A stretch of DNA of 64,000 nt, from assembly GCF_028009165.1 (NCBI RefSeq), contig NC_079244.1, positions 1,860,001 through 1,924,000 of the forward strand, in the 5' to 3' direction. The stretch comes from Akanthomyces muscarius (lineage: Eukaryota; Ascomycota; Sordariomycetes; Hypocreales; Cordycipitaceae). The position numbers and the translations under genes were made by a program. The notes under the pieces are model-generated. The model was given only the letters and a program-made list of their open reading frames with translations. It made no database searches and had not been told where the DNA came from. Below are positions 10,515-20,381 of this stretch, piece after piece; within the stretch, counting starts at the first letter, position 1; every line of letters starts with the position of its first letter.

Positions 10515-11581
10515 AGGAGAATACTAAGGAGCGCTTGCAGAAGTTTTTGTATACGCAAATGTGAGAACATGGTTGAGACACGCCGCACAGAGTCAAACGT
10601 GAAAGGTGCGGGATGCATTGTGTGGCGTGTATCTGTCTGACCTAGCGAATCTTGAGATTACAGTTGGGTTTGTATATAACGTTTTGACCGAATTTCCGCT
10701 CAATGGCGAGGCCCTGGGGTAGGCAGCAAGCTGTTTGACACTGTCGTCTCTCGTCGCAACAACTGGCCATTGACAGACACAACAGTAGGAGTTCCAGAAG
10801 CCCATCACCGCTTCTATTCCATGGCGAAACACACACATTTGAAGCTACTGCAGAACTACCATCAAAGCAGATGGAACTGGTCAAAAGGCTTCATGACTTA
10901 GATAGCCCTAAGATAATCTTTTTATTCTTTTCCTTGTAATTTCTGAGAAGCGTGAAGGCCGCTCTCTATTGTTCAATACCTAACGTGCAATCCAAAGCGA
11001 GCGTTACAGAAGGCTTACGGGGGATGTCGTGGGCTAGTTCTCTAAAAGAGCCAGCTGTAAAGTTTTGACCCTCGTAGCTATTGCCACCCCTGGTAGAATA
11101 GTAATTAAGACTGGAAATTAAGTACTCACTTGGCTTAGTATCTTACTTGGTTTTTCGTTCTATCTTCATTATTACGTCTAGTGTTAGTTGAGCAGATATT
11201 GGGCAGTGTCTGTGATGTGTTTAAGTCGGAGCTAGCAGACGGTGATACGCTTTTGGATCCTCAGCCACAAGCCAATTAGCGGCCACCCACAGATTTCAAT
11301 TTCTATTTGATATTCGGAATCGTCTCTTCGACTTCTTTTCACGGCTTCTCCGTCTGCAGTGGTGGAATGTAGTGCGCAAGAGTGGCCTTTTACACGCCGC
11401 AGCTGTGCTTCTTGTAACCGCTCTTTGTCCCCCCGGCGCATTCAGGCAAGTTGGCTGTGCTTAATTTGCAGTAGCGTTCCGACTTAATCCATTTTATCCT
11501 TGTAAGTCAAGCCATCGGATCGCAAATAGAGAACGGGGGGCGAGATTTCCCCTGGAAAAAGCATTGTTGGGTCGACTCTAA
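10515..11581. other. Intergenic, no gene supported
   Basis: About 1.1 kb is AT-richer than its flanks, with several short frames on both strands. None has splice-consistent extensions, known motifs or a good start context. Confidence 0.35.
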
Positions 11582-11946
11582 GCTGCCAAGAACCGCGAGA
11601 TGCGAGATGTGGAGGACTTTAGACGCGGGCTGGCTGACTTGCGCCAAAGAGTGATTGAGAACATCGAGGTACCAGATGAAGGACATGGCAAAGCCGTTCG
11701 AGTGTTCACATTAGTGGCCCCTTTTTTCCTGCCGCTGTGAGTAATTCCTTGAATTGGCAGTACACATGCACAGAATTGGGATTGACCTCGTGGTGTTTTG
11801 CAGCTCGTTTGTCCCGAGCTTCTCTGGCATGAACATAGCTGATGTTCGCGACATGGCGTAAAGTTCTGGACTGTACTGGTCCATTGCCGCACCATTGACT
11901 CTTTCCGTTCTCAGACTGGCATACCTGTATGGGTACAAATGGGAGG
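11582..11946 (+). pseudogene. Relic of a CorA-like (Mg2+/Zn2+ transporter type) C-terminal membrane domain
   Basis: Translating 11582-11736, splicing 11737-11803 (GTGAGT donor, TTTGCAG acceptor) and continuing gives a segment ending VFTLVAPFFLPLSFVPSFSGMNIADVRDMA. This matches the first transmembrane helix and the GMN signature of fungal CorA-like transporters. The frame then meets TAA at 11859-11861, and immediately afterwards, in the same frame, resumes with GLYWSIAAPLTLSVLRLAYLYGYKWE, split here as GLYWSIAAPLTL and LYGYKWE, the second helix and its usual end. A stop also precedes the fragment at 11579-11581 and no N-terminal cytosolic domain is found. It is therefore a truncated, decayed gene copy at the edge of the accessory cluster. 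Confidence 0.7.
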
Positions 11947-12454
11947 CTGTTGCAAGGCACATTGCCCAGAGGACTTGGCTGCAAAGAGGATTGGCGCATG
12001 CAGGCGGAAATGCTGATTCTGGGAACCATGCCGAATATCGTCGGGCACAGATTTGGTATCGCGCTCTCCGGAGGAGGGGGTCCACCATGAGGTCTGTGGA
12101 ATCTTATGGGCGCGCCGTGGTACTACAGTGACGGAGGATTGGGCTATGGCAGAGCCTTAATGTGGCCAACGCCAACATCCAACTAATGATAATGAGAAAT
12201 GCATTTTTTTTGTCGCGATCTGACTGTTAAAAGAAGCCATAATGTGGAACTCGACAATCAAGAGGGCCCACGGACGCATAAACATCCGCACTGTATTTCG
12301 TCATCCGCGTACGCTTTGTGCAGGAGATCGGGGTGTGTTACCGTACGAAATACACAAACGTTGCTCCGAAGCGGGGTTACAGGATAAGCGCGATCAGAAG
12401 AGGCATTTCTGAATGCTCCATCGTCGCATCAACAGCCTTTGCGGCTAGAAAACA
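11947..12454. other. Intergenic, promoter of the GMC oxidoreductase gene
   Basis: No gene is seen. Close to the start codon lies CCGAAGCGG (12366-12374), an everted CCG-N3-CGG pair that could bind a zinc-cluster regulator. The longer TCGG/CCGA palindromes of the two downstream promoters are not present here. Confidence 0.35.
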
Positions 12455-14295
12455 ATGAGATCGAATTCTGCAATTTATGACATTGTTGTAGTAGGAGGCG
12501 GTACCGCCGGCTGCGTTATTGCGGCTCGGTTGTCCGAGACTACTTCTCTTCAAATCCTTTTGCTTGAAGCTGGTCCGGACAATAACGATGATCCTAAAGT
12601 CACCACTCCGCTTCGCAGTCGACAAATGTTTGGAGACCCAAATTATGACTGGGATTACCAGACCACTCCGCAAAAAAATGCAGATAATCGCGTAATTCAG
12701 CAGACGCGAGGACGGATGCTTGGGGGAAGCTCCGCGATCAATTCGCATAGTCTTGTGTTTCCCAACCAAGCAATGCATGATAGTTGGGCTGAAATAGCCG
12801 GAGATGGCGCGTGGTCTTGGGCACAGATGCAACGTTTTTACGACAAGTTTCAGACTGTACAGACATTGGACCAGATGAAGCATTCGCCTGCCGCTTTCCC
12901 GACAAAGGGCCCCATTCAAGCATCTTATCCAAGAGATTGGAACAAGCTTCAAACGGCATGGGAAGAAGCCTTCAGAGCCTTGGGGTATTTCCATACTAGT
13001 TATGGGACAGACGGCCAAGGCATTGGGGGCACAACAACCACAAATGCGATCGACAGCAGAAATGGAAAAGGCGAGAGAAGTCATGCCGGGAAGGCCTATT
13101 TGCAAAAAGCTCGTGGACGCGATAACCTCACGATAGTGACAGAGGCGCGCGTAAGAAAGGTCAGTTTTGAGCATACCAATGGTACTCACAATAAGCTGCG
13201 CGCAACAAGTGTGTTGTATGAGAAAGATGGCCAATCAGTCGCTGCTGGCGCTAGGCGAGAAGTCGTGCTTTGCGCCGGAGTATTTGGAAGCCCTCAACTT
13301 CTTGAAGTATCTGGTATCGGAAATCAGAATGTTCTTGTGAAGGCGGGTGTTGAATGCTTGTTTCATCTTCCGAGCGTAGGAGGTAAGAGCATGCCTCAAC
13401 TGTTCGATGCCGTGGCTAATGTTTTGTAGAAAATCTTCAAGATCATTTCAACTTTGGCCCTTCTATTGAAGTTGAATCGAGTCTCGATATAATCGATGGC
13501 CTAGCCAGTGACCGAGCAAGGGCAAACGCCGCCCAGACGGAATACAACAGCCACCGTACAGGAGTACTGTCTGAAGGGACTGCTTACAGCTATGCCTATT
13601 GGCCGCTTCAGCTATTCGAGACTCCTTCAGAGAGAGTTGCCCTGGAAGATTTGGTCGAAAAATGCTCTCCGGACTTGGCGCCTTTGTTGAAGCTACAGTT
13701 CGATTTCAACAGAAGAATGCTCCAGCATCCACGTGAAGCCAGCGCGACCGTGGCGTTGCTTCCGGCGCGGCGCTATGTACGACCTGACGATTCCGCGGCA
13801 GGCAAATACATGACAGTCTTGGCAATGCTAGCTCATCCATTCAGCAGAGGATCTTCGCATATCATTAGCCAAGATCCAGCTGATCACCCTACCATTGATA
13901 TGAACTATTTGTCTCACCCACTTGACCTTGAGGTTTTGGCGAGGCATGTCATTCACATTGAACGGTTTCTTGACAATCCGCAATTCTCGCAGATAATGCA
14001 GCCCAGCGGCCGATGGTTTCCCGACGGCATCGACCCTGCACAGCGCTCGCAGCAGGACCTGGAGCAGCTCATCAGGAAGCATGGTGCGACCAACTATCAC
14101 CCGTGTGGAACCTGCGTAATGGCAAGCGCGGATCTTGATGGAGTGGTCGATGCAGAATTATTTGTTCGAGGTGTGGAGAACTTGCGAGTTTGCGATGCGA
14201 GCATTTTTCCTATCATTCCTCGGGGAAATATTCTCAGCACTGTCTACGCTGTAGCCGAGAAGGGTGCAGAGACGATCGGCGATAGATACAAGTAG
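12455..14295 (+). CDS. GMC-family FAD oxidoreductase
   Basis: Two exons, 12455-13382 and 13430-14295, encode 597 residues. The N-terminus DIVVVGGGTAGCVIAARL (residues 9-26) is the FAD-binding Rossmann motif. RGRMLGGSSAIN is the first GMC signature, and GSPQLLEVSGIG (before the intron) the second. The intron falls inside the conserved VGENLQDH, which is restored only by splicing. The C-terminal catalytic pair is present as His533 (NYHPCGTC) and Asn576 (PRGNILSTVYAVAEK). GMC enzymes oxidise alcohols, sugars or choline, or act as tailoring oxidases and dehydrogenases in secondary metabolism. No signal peptide is seen, so the protein is likely cytosolic rather than a secreted glucose or aryl-alcohol oxidase. 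It is the first of three co-oriented genes with a zinc-cluster regulator and a hydrolase. Codon use is less GC-biased than in the thiolase or GNAT genes of the window. Confidence 0.92.
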
Positions 14296-14935
14296 TGTGA
14301 GATGAGCGCAGCCGCACTGGGGCCGGCCCGGCCATGTCACGACAAGTTAAATGTGGCCAGACAATTTTCGACTACTGATAATATAAACAATGTTTTTTTT
14401 TTGGCACAGAATTTGTGTTAGGTAGGGCGGTGATGTGAAGTTTCATTACTTGCACGGTTCTCATAGAGCTGCTCAAGTCTCTAGGGCGGTCCAGAAAGAC
14501 TGCCTTGGTTCAACCCGAGGCGCGCTGCGAAGTGATTGTGAAAGACATTCGATACGAAATAAGAAAAAAAGCGTCATATTTATACCGGCTACTCAAAAAT
14601 AAAAAATAACTTTTTTTGTAGATTTATCACTGGTTTTTATGCTTCATCAAGTCAACCTGCATAAAGGGAGTAATACACCAGCCCCCACCTTGAAGCAAAT
14701 CGAGAGCCTCGATACCCATTAATAATCGCACCCCAACTACACCAATTGGCCGCTGTCAGTCATATGCGATGCAAGTAATTTCTGTAAGGTGTCGGACATG
14801 GACTACTGGCCTCCAGCGTTCATCGGCCCGATCCGGAACATGATCGGGGCATGCACGTGAGCTGTTCCGAACGCTCCGAACCTGATTCTTCCTTCTCGGG
14901 CGCGAGGCGCCATTCGGCCCGAACACACTCTTAAG
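14296..14935. other. Intergenic region between GMC gene and zinc-cluster regulator
   Basis: The first half is AT-rich with T and A runs (3' end of the GMC gene). The last 120 bases are GC-rich and hold several CCGA/TCGG half-sites, listed separately. No gene is seen. Confidence 0.5.
14823..14923. promoter_or_regulatory. Candidate zinc-cluster operator sites upstream of the regulator
   Basis: Two inverted repeats with a one-base spacer, TCGGCCCGA (14823-14831) and TTCGGCCCGAA (14913-14923), flank two further TCCGAAC half-sites between about 14863 and 14882. All lie within 115 bases of the ATG at 14936. Zn2Cys6 dimers bind paired CGG/CCG triplets, so autoregulation is a reasonable inference, but no binding is shown. 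Confidence 0.4.
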
Positions 14936-17522
14936 ATGGTCGGAACAATGCAGTCTGCTCGTGACAAGGAAAGCGACCGTCACCAGTCATCGCGTTTATC
15001 GATTACAGCTTGTTTTCGCTGTCGCGAACAAAAGGTATAGCAACAGCGCCCCCTCCTTTACTCAGTCATCGACGAAGTAGCTTGCTGAGAGTGAATTCAA
15101 TGTAGTTAAAATGCGGCCGTGAAAACCCCGTGTGTGGCCGATGCCACCGACTCAGCGCCAATTGTGCGTATCCTGCTCCTCCGGATCGCCGGGGCCCCCG
15201 CGGCAAACGCAAGCAGAGACTTCTACGTGGGGGGGCCGACGGCATTCGTGATGGTGTCGGCGCGAGCCAGCTTCCCGATGTTGGCTCCGGATCGCCAGAG
15301 ACGCTAGCTTCTGAAGAGCAAGCATCGAATCAACGTCCTACCCCGCGAGCCTCAACCCCCCGGATTCGCAGTTCGAGGCAAGACACCGTGGAACAGGCGA
15401 ATACTCCGAGCTACGATGCGGTGGGCTGTACACCCACTAGTCTGGTAACAGAATATCCCGTGCTTTCGAATGTAAGCGGTAGCAGGCACTATTGACCATT
15501 TCCGCATTTACTGACGTGCTATGTATCAGTCTTATCAGAATCAGCTGCGCACGTCAACGTCACTCGCAAGCGGGTCTACGCTCGAGTCCAGCCAGCCGCC
15601 ACCATTGCCGCCAACTTCGCTAGGCCTCGCTTTGCTTGAGATATACTTTGCGCGCATGTACAACGCTTCCATTTTGTTTCACAAGCCTCTACTCTTTCAG
15701 CAGTACATCGAGGGCAAAGTTCATCGCGCTCTGCTCCGGACCTTGTTTGCGCTGGCCACTCTGTATGTCCCACCTCGCTACGCTGGCTGTTACCTAGACC
15801 CTGACAACTCTAGGTTCATTCAACCAAAGAACTGCGAGAGCAGATCTTCAGCAAATTCAAATGAAGAACTCAAGATTCTTAGTGTGTATCAATCATCCGG
15901 ACTCCCGTGGGCCAAAGCTGCCCTAGAAGAAGCCACACAGTTAGCTATTCAGTCCCCATCATTGATGGTGGTTCAAGCTTTGCAATGTATACAGCTTTAC
16001 TGTTTTGGAATTGGCCAACCTCACTCAGCACATCTCTGTCTTGGTAAGTTACAAATTTCCCGACCCTTCAAAACCTAGGCCGTTGCCGAGCTTTAAGCTG
16101 ACGAAGCTACAGCCCTTGCATATAGATCATGCCAGCTGCTTGGATTTGACAAAAGGCTACCCGGCGAGAATGGAAGTTCTAGTGCATCAATCGACATCGA
16201 ACTTGGCCGGCGATGCTTCTGGGCGTGCTGGATATCCACCTGCATCGTGATGGAGCCGGAGCCATACATCGACTCAGCATGGAAGCAGGCCGCTATGCTA
16301 CCACTCCCAGGCTTCATCTCCTCGACATCACTTGGCTACACGATCACTTACAATCAGATCATGGACAAGTATTGGCACGCTATCTCTGTGGATCCTCGAG
16401 GCCCCACGAGCGATACACGCTGTCCAACCCCCGCTGGCTCGCTGATTAAAATTGTTGGAGTTTGGTAGGAAGGGCCGCTCTGCAATTCGACTTGCCCATG
16501 ATTGGCTAATACTTCTTTTCGTTCCAGGGCCAAAGTTCAGTTACTTTGCAAAGACCGGCCGGCATCCATCACCAGCGGCGAGCTCACGTCTGTACATCAC
16601 TTTTCGCACTTGGCAATGCTCCTCTTTGACGACGCTACTTCTGTCAGAAACTTTGTCTACCAACACGATGATACGCTTGAGGCTCAAAATCTATGCCTCT
16701 TTCATGATGCCATCTATCACCAATGCCAGATTGTCTTGCACTCTTTACTCGTCCCACTATTTTCGGGCATCCCCGGTGACCGAAACCTTGATAACCATCG
16801 CCAGACACAAATCAAGGCAGCGGAAACAGTTTTGAGCCATGCAGATCGATTTGCAGAGCTACTAATACCATACCTCCATGGAGACGAGGATGTTTCGCGT
16901 CTGCCTCCGCTTCTCGGCTACGGTGCGTTTGTGGTGAGCATGGTATTTCTCTCTACAGAGGCTGCTCGGCGAAACCAGCCTGCGGCCGAAGGTTCCGTCA
17001 ATGCAAACAAGACTTCCGACAGGCTTCGTGCTGTCAAGGATATCACCCGACTTTTAGACACCTTGAGAGCCTATTGGAGAGCTTTGCAGCAACCAGTAAG
17101 TACCAACGTCTCCCTCATGCTCCTGAGAGTCGCACGCAAATGGTGCTAACGTTATATCGTTGCAGTGGGAGGTTCTTAGCTCGGCATTACAGGCCCATCT
17201 ATCGGAGTCGCGCGAGCAAACCAACAAACAAACATTGCAGCGAACCGAGCAATCGGGGAATGATCCGCAGAAATCAGGCTCAGGTGGCAACGCGAGAGAG
17301 CCCGTGACAGAGGCTCGCAATTCATCTTTGCGTCCGATGAATGAGGAACACGAAGTAAATGCCAACATGGGTGAAGTGACCAGCGGCCCATACACAGGCG
17401 GCGTGGATCTGTTTGCAGACAGCGAGTGGTATGGCCTGTCTCTGGTAGAAGCTGGGGTTGAGCAGTTTGCGGGATATGAGCCATCCAGCCTATTTCAGCA
17501 AGGGTGGAAGACATTTAGCTAG
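14936..17522 (+). CDS. Zn2Cys6 fungal transcription factor
   Basis: Six exons are read: 14936-15034, 15106-15471, 15530-16043, 16113-16464, 16528-17095 and 17166-17522, giving 751 residues. The N-terminus carries a perfect binuclear zinc cluster, C-X2-C-X6-C-X6-C-X2-C-X6-C (Cys26, 29, 36, 43, 46, 53), split by the first intron. It is followed by the basic linker RRGPRGKRKQRLL. The middle region (LLEIYFARMYNASILFHKP onward, then LLGFDKRLPGENGS and GRRCFWACWISTCIVM) is the fungal-specific transcription factor domain. The C-terminal 100 residues are polar and acidic, a possible activation region. It sits between a GMC oxidoreductase and an Ayg1-like hydrolase in the same orientation, so it is the likely local regulator. 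The symmetrical TCGG/CCGA sites before its own start fit autoregulation. Confidence 0.9.
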
Positions 17523-17823
17523 CTTTGATACTATCTAGTCATCAATGCAAATGATATCGCATTTTATTAACCACGGTACATTTCGAGTCGTGACTTCACC
17601 GAGTGCCACCAGTGCCAACGTGTGTTTGGCCTTGTACTTCGGCATCAGCCAGGATAAAATACGAAAATGATACGTTTTGTCATCCCGAAAAGCATTCGCG
17701 TGAAAAAAAAAAAGTCATGAACAGGATAGATTTCATTGGACTGCCAAGGCTGCCGAGGCTTGCCCAGTTCTGCCGATTGTGTCGCCATTGCACGCTTCGG
17801 GCCGGGTAGGCCGGACCAGTACA

Positions 17824-17837
17824 GTTCGGCACCGAAC
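17824..17837. promoter_or_regulatory. Perfect palindrome GTTCGGCACCGAAC
   Basis: TTCGG and CCGAA arms face each other across a CA spacer, about 105 bases before the hydrolase ATG. The arms match those of the palindromes in front of the adjacent zinc-cluster regulator gene (spacer of two instead of one), suggesting a common operator. Confidence 0.45.
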
Positions 17838-17864
17838 GTCCGCAATGGGAGGAGTTCTCATCAA

Positions 17865-17871
17865 TATAAAG
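17865..17871 (+). promoter_or_regulatory. TATA box (TATAAAG) of the hydrolase gene
   Basis: It lies 71 bases before the ATG, just downstream of the GTTCGG palindrome, a normal spacing for a regulated fungal promoter. Confidence 0.5.
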
Positions 17872-17941
17872 TCTACCCCGATTCCTCCTTCACTGGAGTC
17901 CTGAGATCAAACAAAACAGACACATTTTCAGCATCGCGCCA

Positions 17942-19159
17942 ATGACTATCGACTGTTTCTTCAAATCCAACAAGACCTTTAGCTACGAGGCACTCCGCGC
18001 TGCGGGTTACAGCAACTATGGCGGCGCAGACATTGCCGAAGTGGTCGCGATCTGCTCCAACGTTCGTCCTGGCAACGAAGATGACTGGGCGCGCGAATGG
18101 CAAAAGGCTGCCAAGCGCGCAATGTCTCAAGCGGAGCACTCCAAGTCCGTGGAGAACGATGAAAGTGCGTACCAAGCATATCTTCGCGCTTCAAACTATT
18201 TTCGCACGGCTGAGTTTTTCCGACGGGAGGACGTCGACCACGACAAACTCGCGCATTCCTTATTCACAAGCTCAGAGATTTGTTTTGAAGAGGCGATGGC
18301 ATTGTCTCCGTTCATCTATGAATCCATCACCATCCCGTATGAAGATACGACACTACCGGGATACTTTGTCAGCGTGGACAGGGCCGCGACACCACGTCGT
18401 ACAATCATTTTCAATGGCGGCTATGACTCGACCATGAGCGAGGGCTGGTTTGCGATTGGAGCGGCGGCTCTAGCTAGAGGATACAACTTTCTTGCCATTG
18501 ACGGCCCGGGACAGGGAGCGGCTGTCCGAAAACAGCACCTGTACTTTCGCCCAGACTGGGAGCGCGTGCTCTCTCCCGTCGTCGACTATGCCCTGACCCG
18601 AAAGGAAGTCGACGACAAAGGCATGGTCGTTTTCGGCTGGAGCATGGGCGGCTATCTCGTGGCGCGCGCGGCCACCAAGGAGCATCGCGCCCGAGCACTA
18701 ATCCTGGATGACGGCGTGCTGGACTTTGGATCTGCGTTTCGAGCGCACCAACCATCCATTGTTCAGAGACTGGTCGCTCAAAAGTACGATTCGGTATGCA
18801 ACTGGCTCTTTGGCACGATGGCTTCTTTCTCGACTGGCATCCGCTGGGCGATGCGCAATGGAATATGGACATTCGGGCTGCAGTCGGCGTCGGAGCTAAT
18901 TAGGGCGACAAAGATATACACGCTCGAGGGGCTGAGCCAGGACATTACCACTCCGTGCCTGATTCTCGACGCTGAAAATGACCATTTTCTCAAAGGCCAG
19001 CCGGAGCTCCTCCGAGAAAGTCTGACTTGTGAGAATAAATTTGTCAGATTGCGGTCAGATGAAGGCGCAGACACGCACTGTCATCAAGGAGCTTTCTTTC
19101 GGACACACCAAGTCATCTTTGATTACCTTGCAGAACAGCTTGGCTCGGATGATGCGTGA
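17942..19159 (+). CDS. Ayg1/FrsA-like alpha/beta hydrolase
   Basis: A single exon encodes 405 residues, the size of Aspergillus Ayg1. The N-terminal 130 residues are a helical lid domain (AYLRASNYFRTAEFF is typical), followed by an alpha/beta-hydrolase fold. The nucleophile elbow is GWSMGGY with Ser234. DAENDHF (Asp343/Asp347) and the following TH-C-H-QG segment (His379 or His381) supply the acid and the base. FNGGYDSTMSEGWF gives the oxyanion region. Relatives hydrolyse C-C bonds of polyketides (Ayg1 shortens heptaketide naphthopyrone in DHN-melanin synthesis) or of aromatic catabolites such as 2,6-dihydroxypseudooxynicotine. No polyketide synthase is present in the window, so catabolic C-C cleavage or cooperation with a distant pathway are both open. 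The regulator and oxidoreductase genes lie upstream on the same strand. Confidence 0.88.
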   Translation: MTIDCFFKSNKTFSYEALRAAGYSNYGGADIAEVVAICSNVRPGNEDDWAREWQKAAKRAMSQAEHSKSVENDESAYQAYLRASNYFRTAEFFRREDVDHDKLAHSLFTSSEICFEEAMALSPFIYESITIPYEDTTLPGYFVSVDRAATPRRTIIFNGGYDSTMSEGWFAIGAAALARGYNFLAIDGPGQGAAVRKQHLYFRPDWERVLSPVVDYALTRKEVDDKGMVVFGWSMGGYLVARAATKEHRARALILDDGVLDFGSAFRAHQPSIVQRLVAQKYDSVCNWLFGTMASFSTGIRWAMRNGIWTFGLQSASELIRATKIYTLEGLSQDITTPCLILDAENDHFLKGQPELLRESLTCENKFVRLRSDEGADTHCHQGAFFRTHQVIFDYLAEQLGSDDA

Positions 19160-19505
19160 GGCGTTGATTGGGCGACTTTGCTGGGTGCTGGTGCTGTAAT
19201 AGTATTTAGATGTTTATTGTGAATCAATGAAGCAAACTTTCGCTTCTTTTTGATTATAAAAGAATTTGTTGATAACAAGACTGTCACGTCGCTGGAGCCT
19301 TGTTCCAGGGCAGGCATCGTGCTGCCCCACCAAAGCTTCAGTACGTATCGATCAGCCCCAATTGAAACGTCGACTTTCAACAATCACTTACTGCTCACAT
19401 TACGCTGCTTGACTTTCGGAAGTCTGGTGCGGTTATGCAAATTTCAACATCTTCATAAGAGCCTGTGGTGGCCGTTAAGCCGCTCTTGGCGCCCACCAGC
19501 AGAAA
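19160..19505. other. Intergenic, no gene supported
   Basis: 3' flank of the hydrolase gene and promoter of the DUF2293 gene; nothing else is recognised. Confidence 0.4.
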
Positions 19506-20381
19506 ATGGCTTTTACTGAAATCACCGTCTCCCCGAGCGCGCCGATGCCCCATGGATACAAGCTTCTACGCAAAGGCTACCCGTTCATGACCGCGCTCTG
19601 CCGCCGCAAAACCCTCGCGGCGGGCCAAACGTTGTACGTCGTGCGGGCCGGGTCCAAGACGCTGGGCCTGCGTGCGCCCAGGGACATTGTCAACGAGGTT
19701 CACAGCGAGGAGCATCAGACGCGCGCCACGCGACGCGCCGCGGTGGTGGCCCGCGACGAGTCTACACGAAGCACATTCGACACGGCGCTGCGCAAGCAGT
19801 TTTCGGAGATGCCCACCGTGGACAGGGAGCAGGTGCTGCAGCGCGCGCTGAAGAAGCGCAGCGGCAGGGTGGGCAGGACGTCCAAGCTGGGCATCGAGGA
19901 CAAGGTGCGGCTGGCGGTGGCAGCACATGTACGGCACATGCACACGGATTATGACAGGCTCGTCAGGGGGAAGACTAGCCGCGAGGATGCGAGAAAGGCC
20001 GTGTATGGTGCTGTCCGTGAGGTTCTCGCGAGTTGGGAAGGCGGGGCTGAGAAGAAGAAACAAGTGAAGGAGAAGAAGAAACAAGTGAGGGAGAAGAAGA
20101 AACAAGTAAAGGAGAAGAAAACCATGGAGAAGGCGGAGAAGACGGAGCAGAGGAAGATGGTGGAACAGACAAACAAGAAGAACAGTGTGGTTCACGAAGA
20201 GGATTCGCGGACACGGAGATCGAATACACGGGCTACAAGACAAGCCATGCTGGGACAGCTGGGTGGCGATGACAGGACATCTGAGGCTACGAGTTCTTCG
20301 TTGGATGATCCTATTCTCATCTCATCAGACTCGGAGGATGATGGGGTGAATGTCTTGGTTATTTCCTCTGATGAAGAGTAG
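19506..20381 (+). CDS. DUF2293-domain protein with basic repeats and acidic SUMO-interaction-like tail
   Basis: A single exon encodes 291 residues. The N-terminal part (HGYKLLRKGYPFMTALCRR, then TLYVV and LGLRAPRDIV) and the segment about residues 95-180 (SGRVGRTSKLGIEDKVRLAV, then AAHVRHMHTDYDRL) are those of fungal DUF2293 proteins, whose function is unknown. Three tandem 7-residue repeats KKKQVKE/KKKQVRE follow (DNA 20053-20115, 21-bp period), forming a strongly basic coiled-coil-like stretch. The C-terminus ends in two hydrophobic-then-acidic motifs, ILISSDSEDD and VLVISSDEE, which match the consensus of SUMO-interacting motifs with phospho-serine/acid extensions. A nuclear, SUMO-binding role is inferred from the basic region and these tails. 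Confidence 0.8.
   Translation: MAFTEITVSPSAPMPHGYKLLRKGYPFMTALCRRKTLAAGQTLYVVRAGSKTLGLRAPRDIVNEVHSEEHQTRATRRAAVVARDESTRSTFDTALRKQFSEMPTVDREQVLQRALKKRSGRVGRTSKLGIEDKVRLAVAAHVRHMHTDYDRLVRGKTSREDARKAVYGAVREVLASWEGGAEKKKQVKEKKKQVREKKKQVKEKKTMEKAEKTEQRKMVEQTNKKNSVVHEEDSRTRRSNTRATRQAMLGQLGGDDRTSEATSSSLDDPILISSDSEDDGVNVLVISSDEE
20053..20115 (+). repeat. Three 21-bp tandem repeats coding KKKQVxE
   Basis: Near-identical in-frame units inside the DUF2293 gene differ by single bases (AAGTGAAGGAG, AAGTGAGGGAG, AAGTAAAGGAG endings). Copy number is likely to vary between strains. Confidence 0.8.

Larger units (their letters stand above)
17523..17941. other. Promoter region of the hydrolase gene
   Basis: The region contains a short A-run, then a GC-rich block (about 17785-17840) with several CGG/CCG words, a 14-base palindrome and a TATA box, each listed separately. 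Confidence 0.5.
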
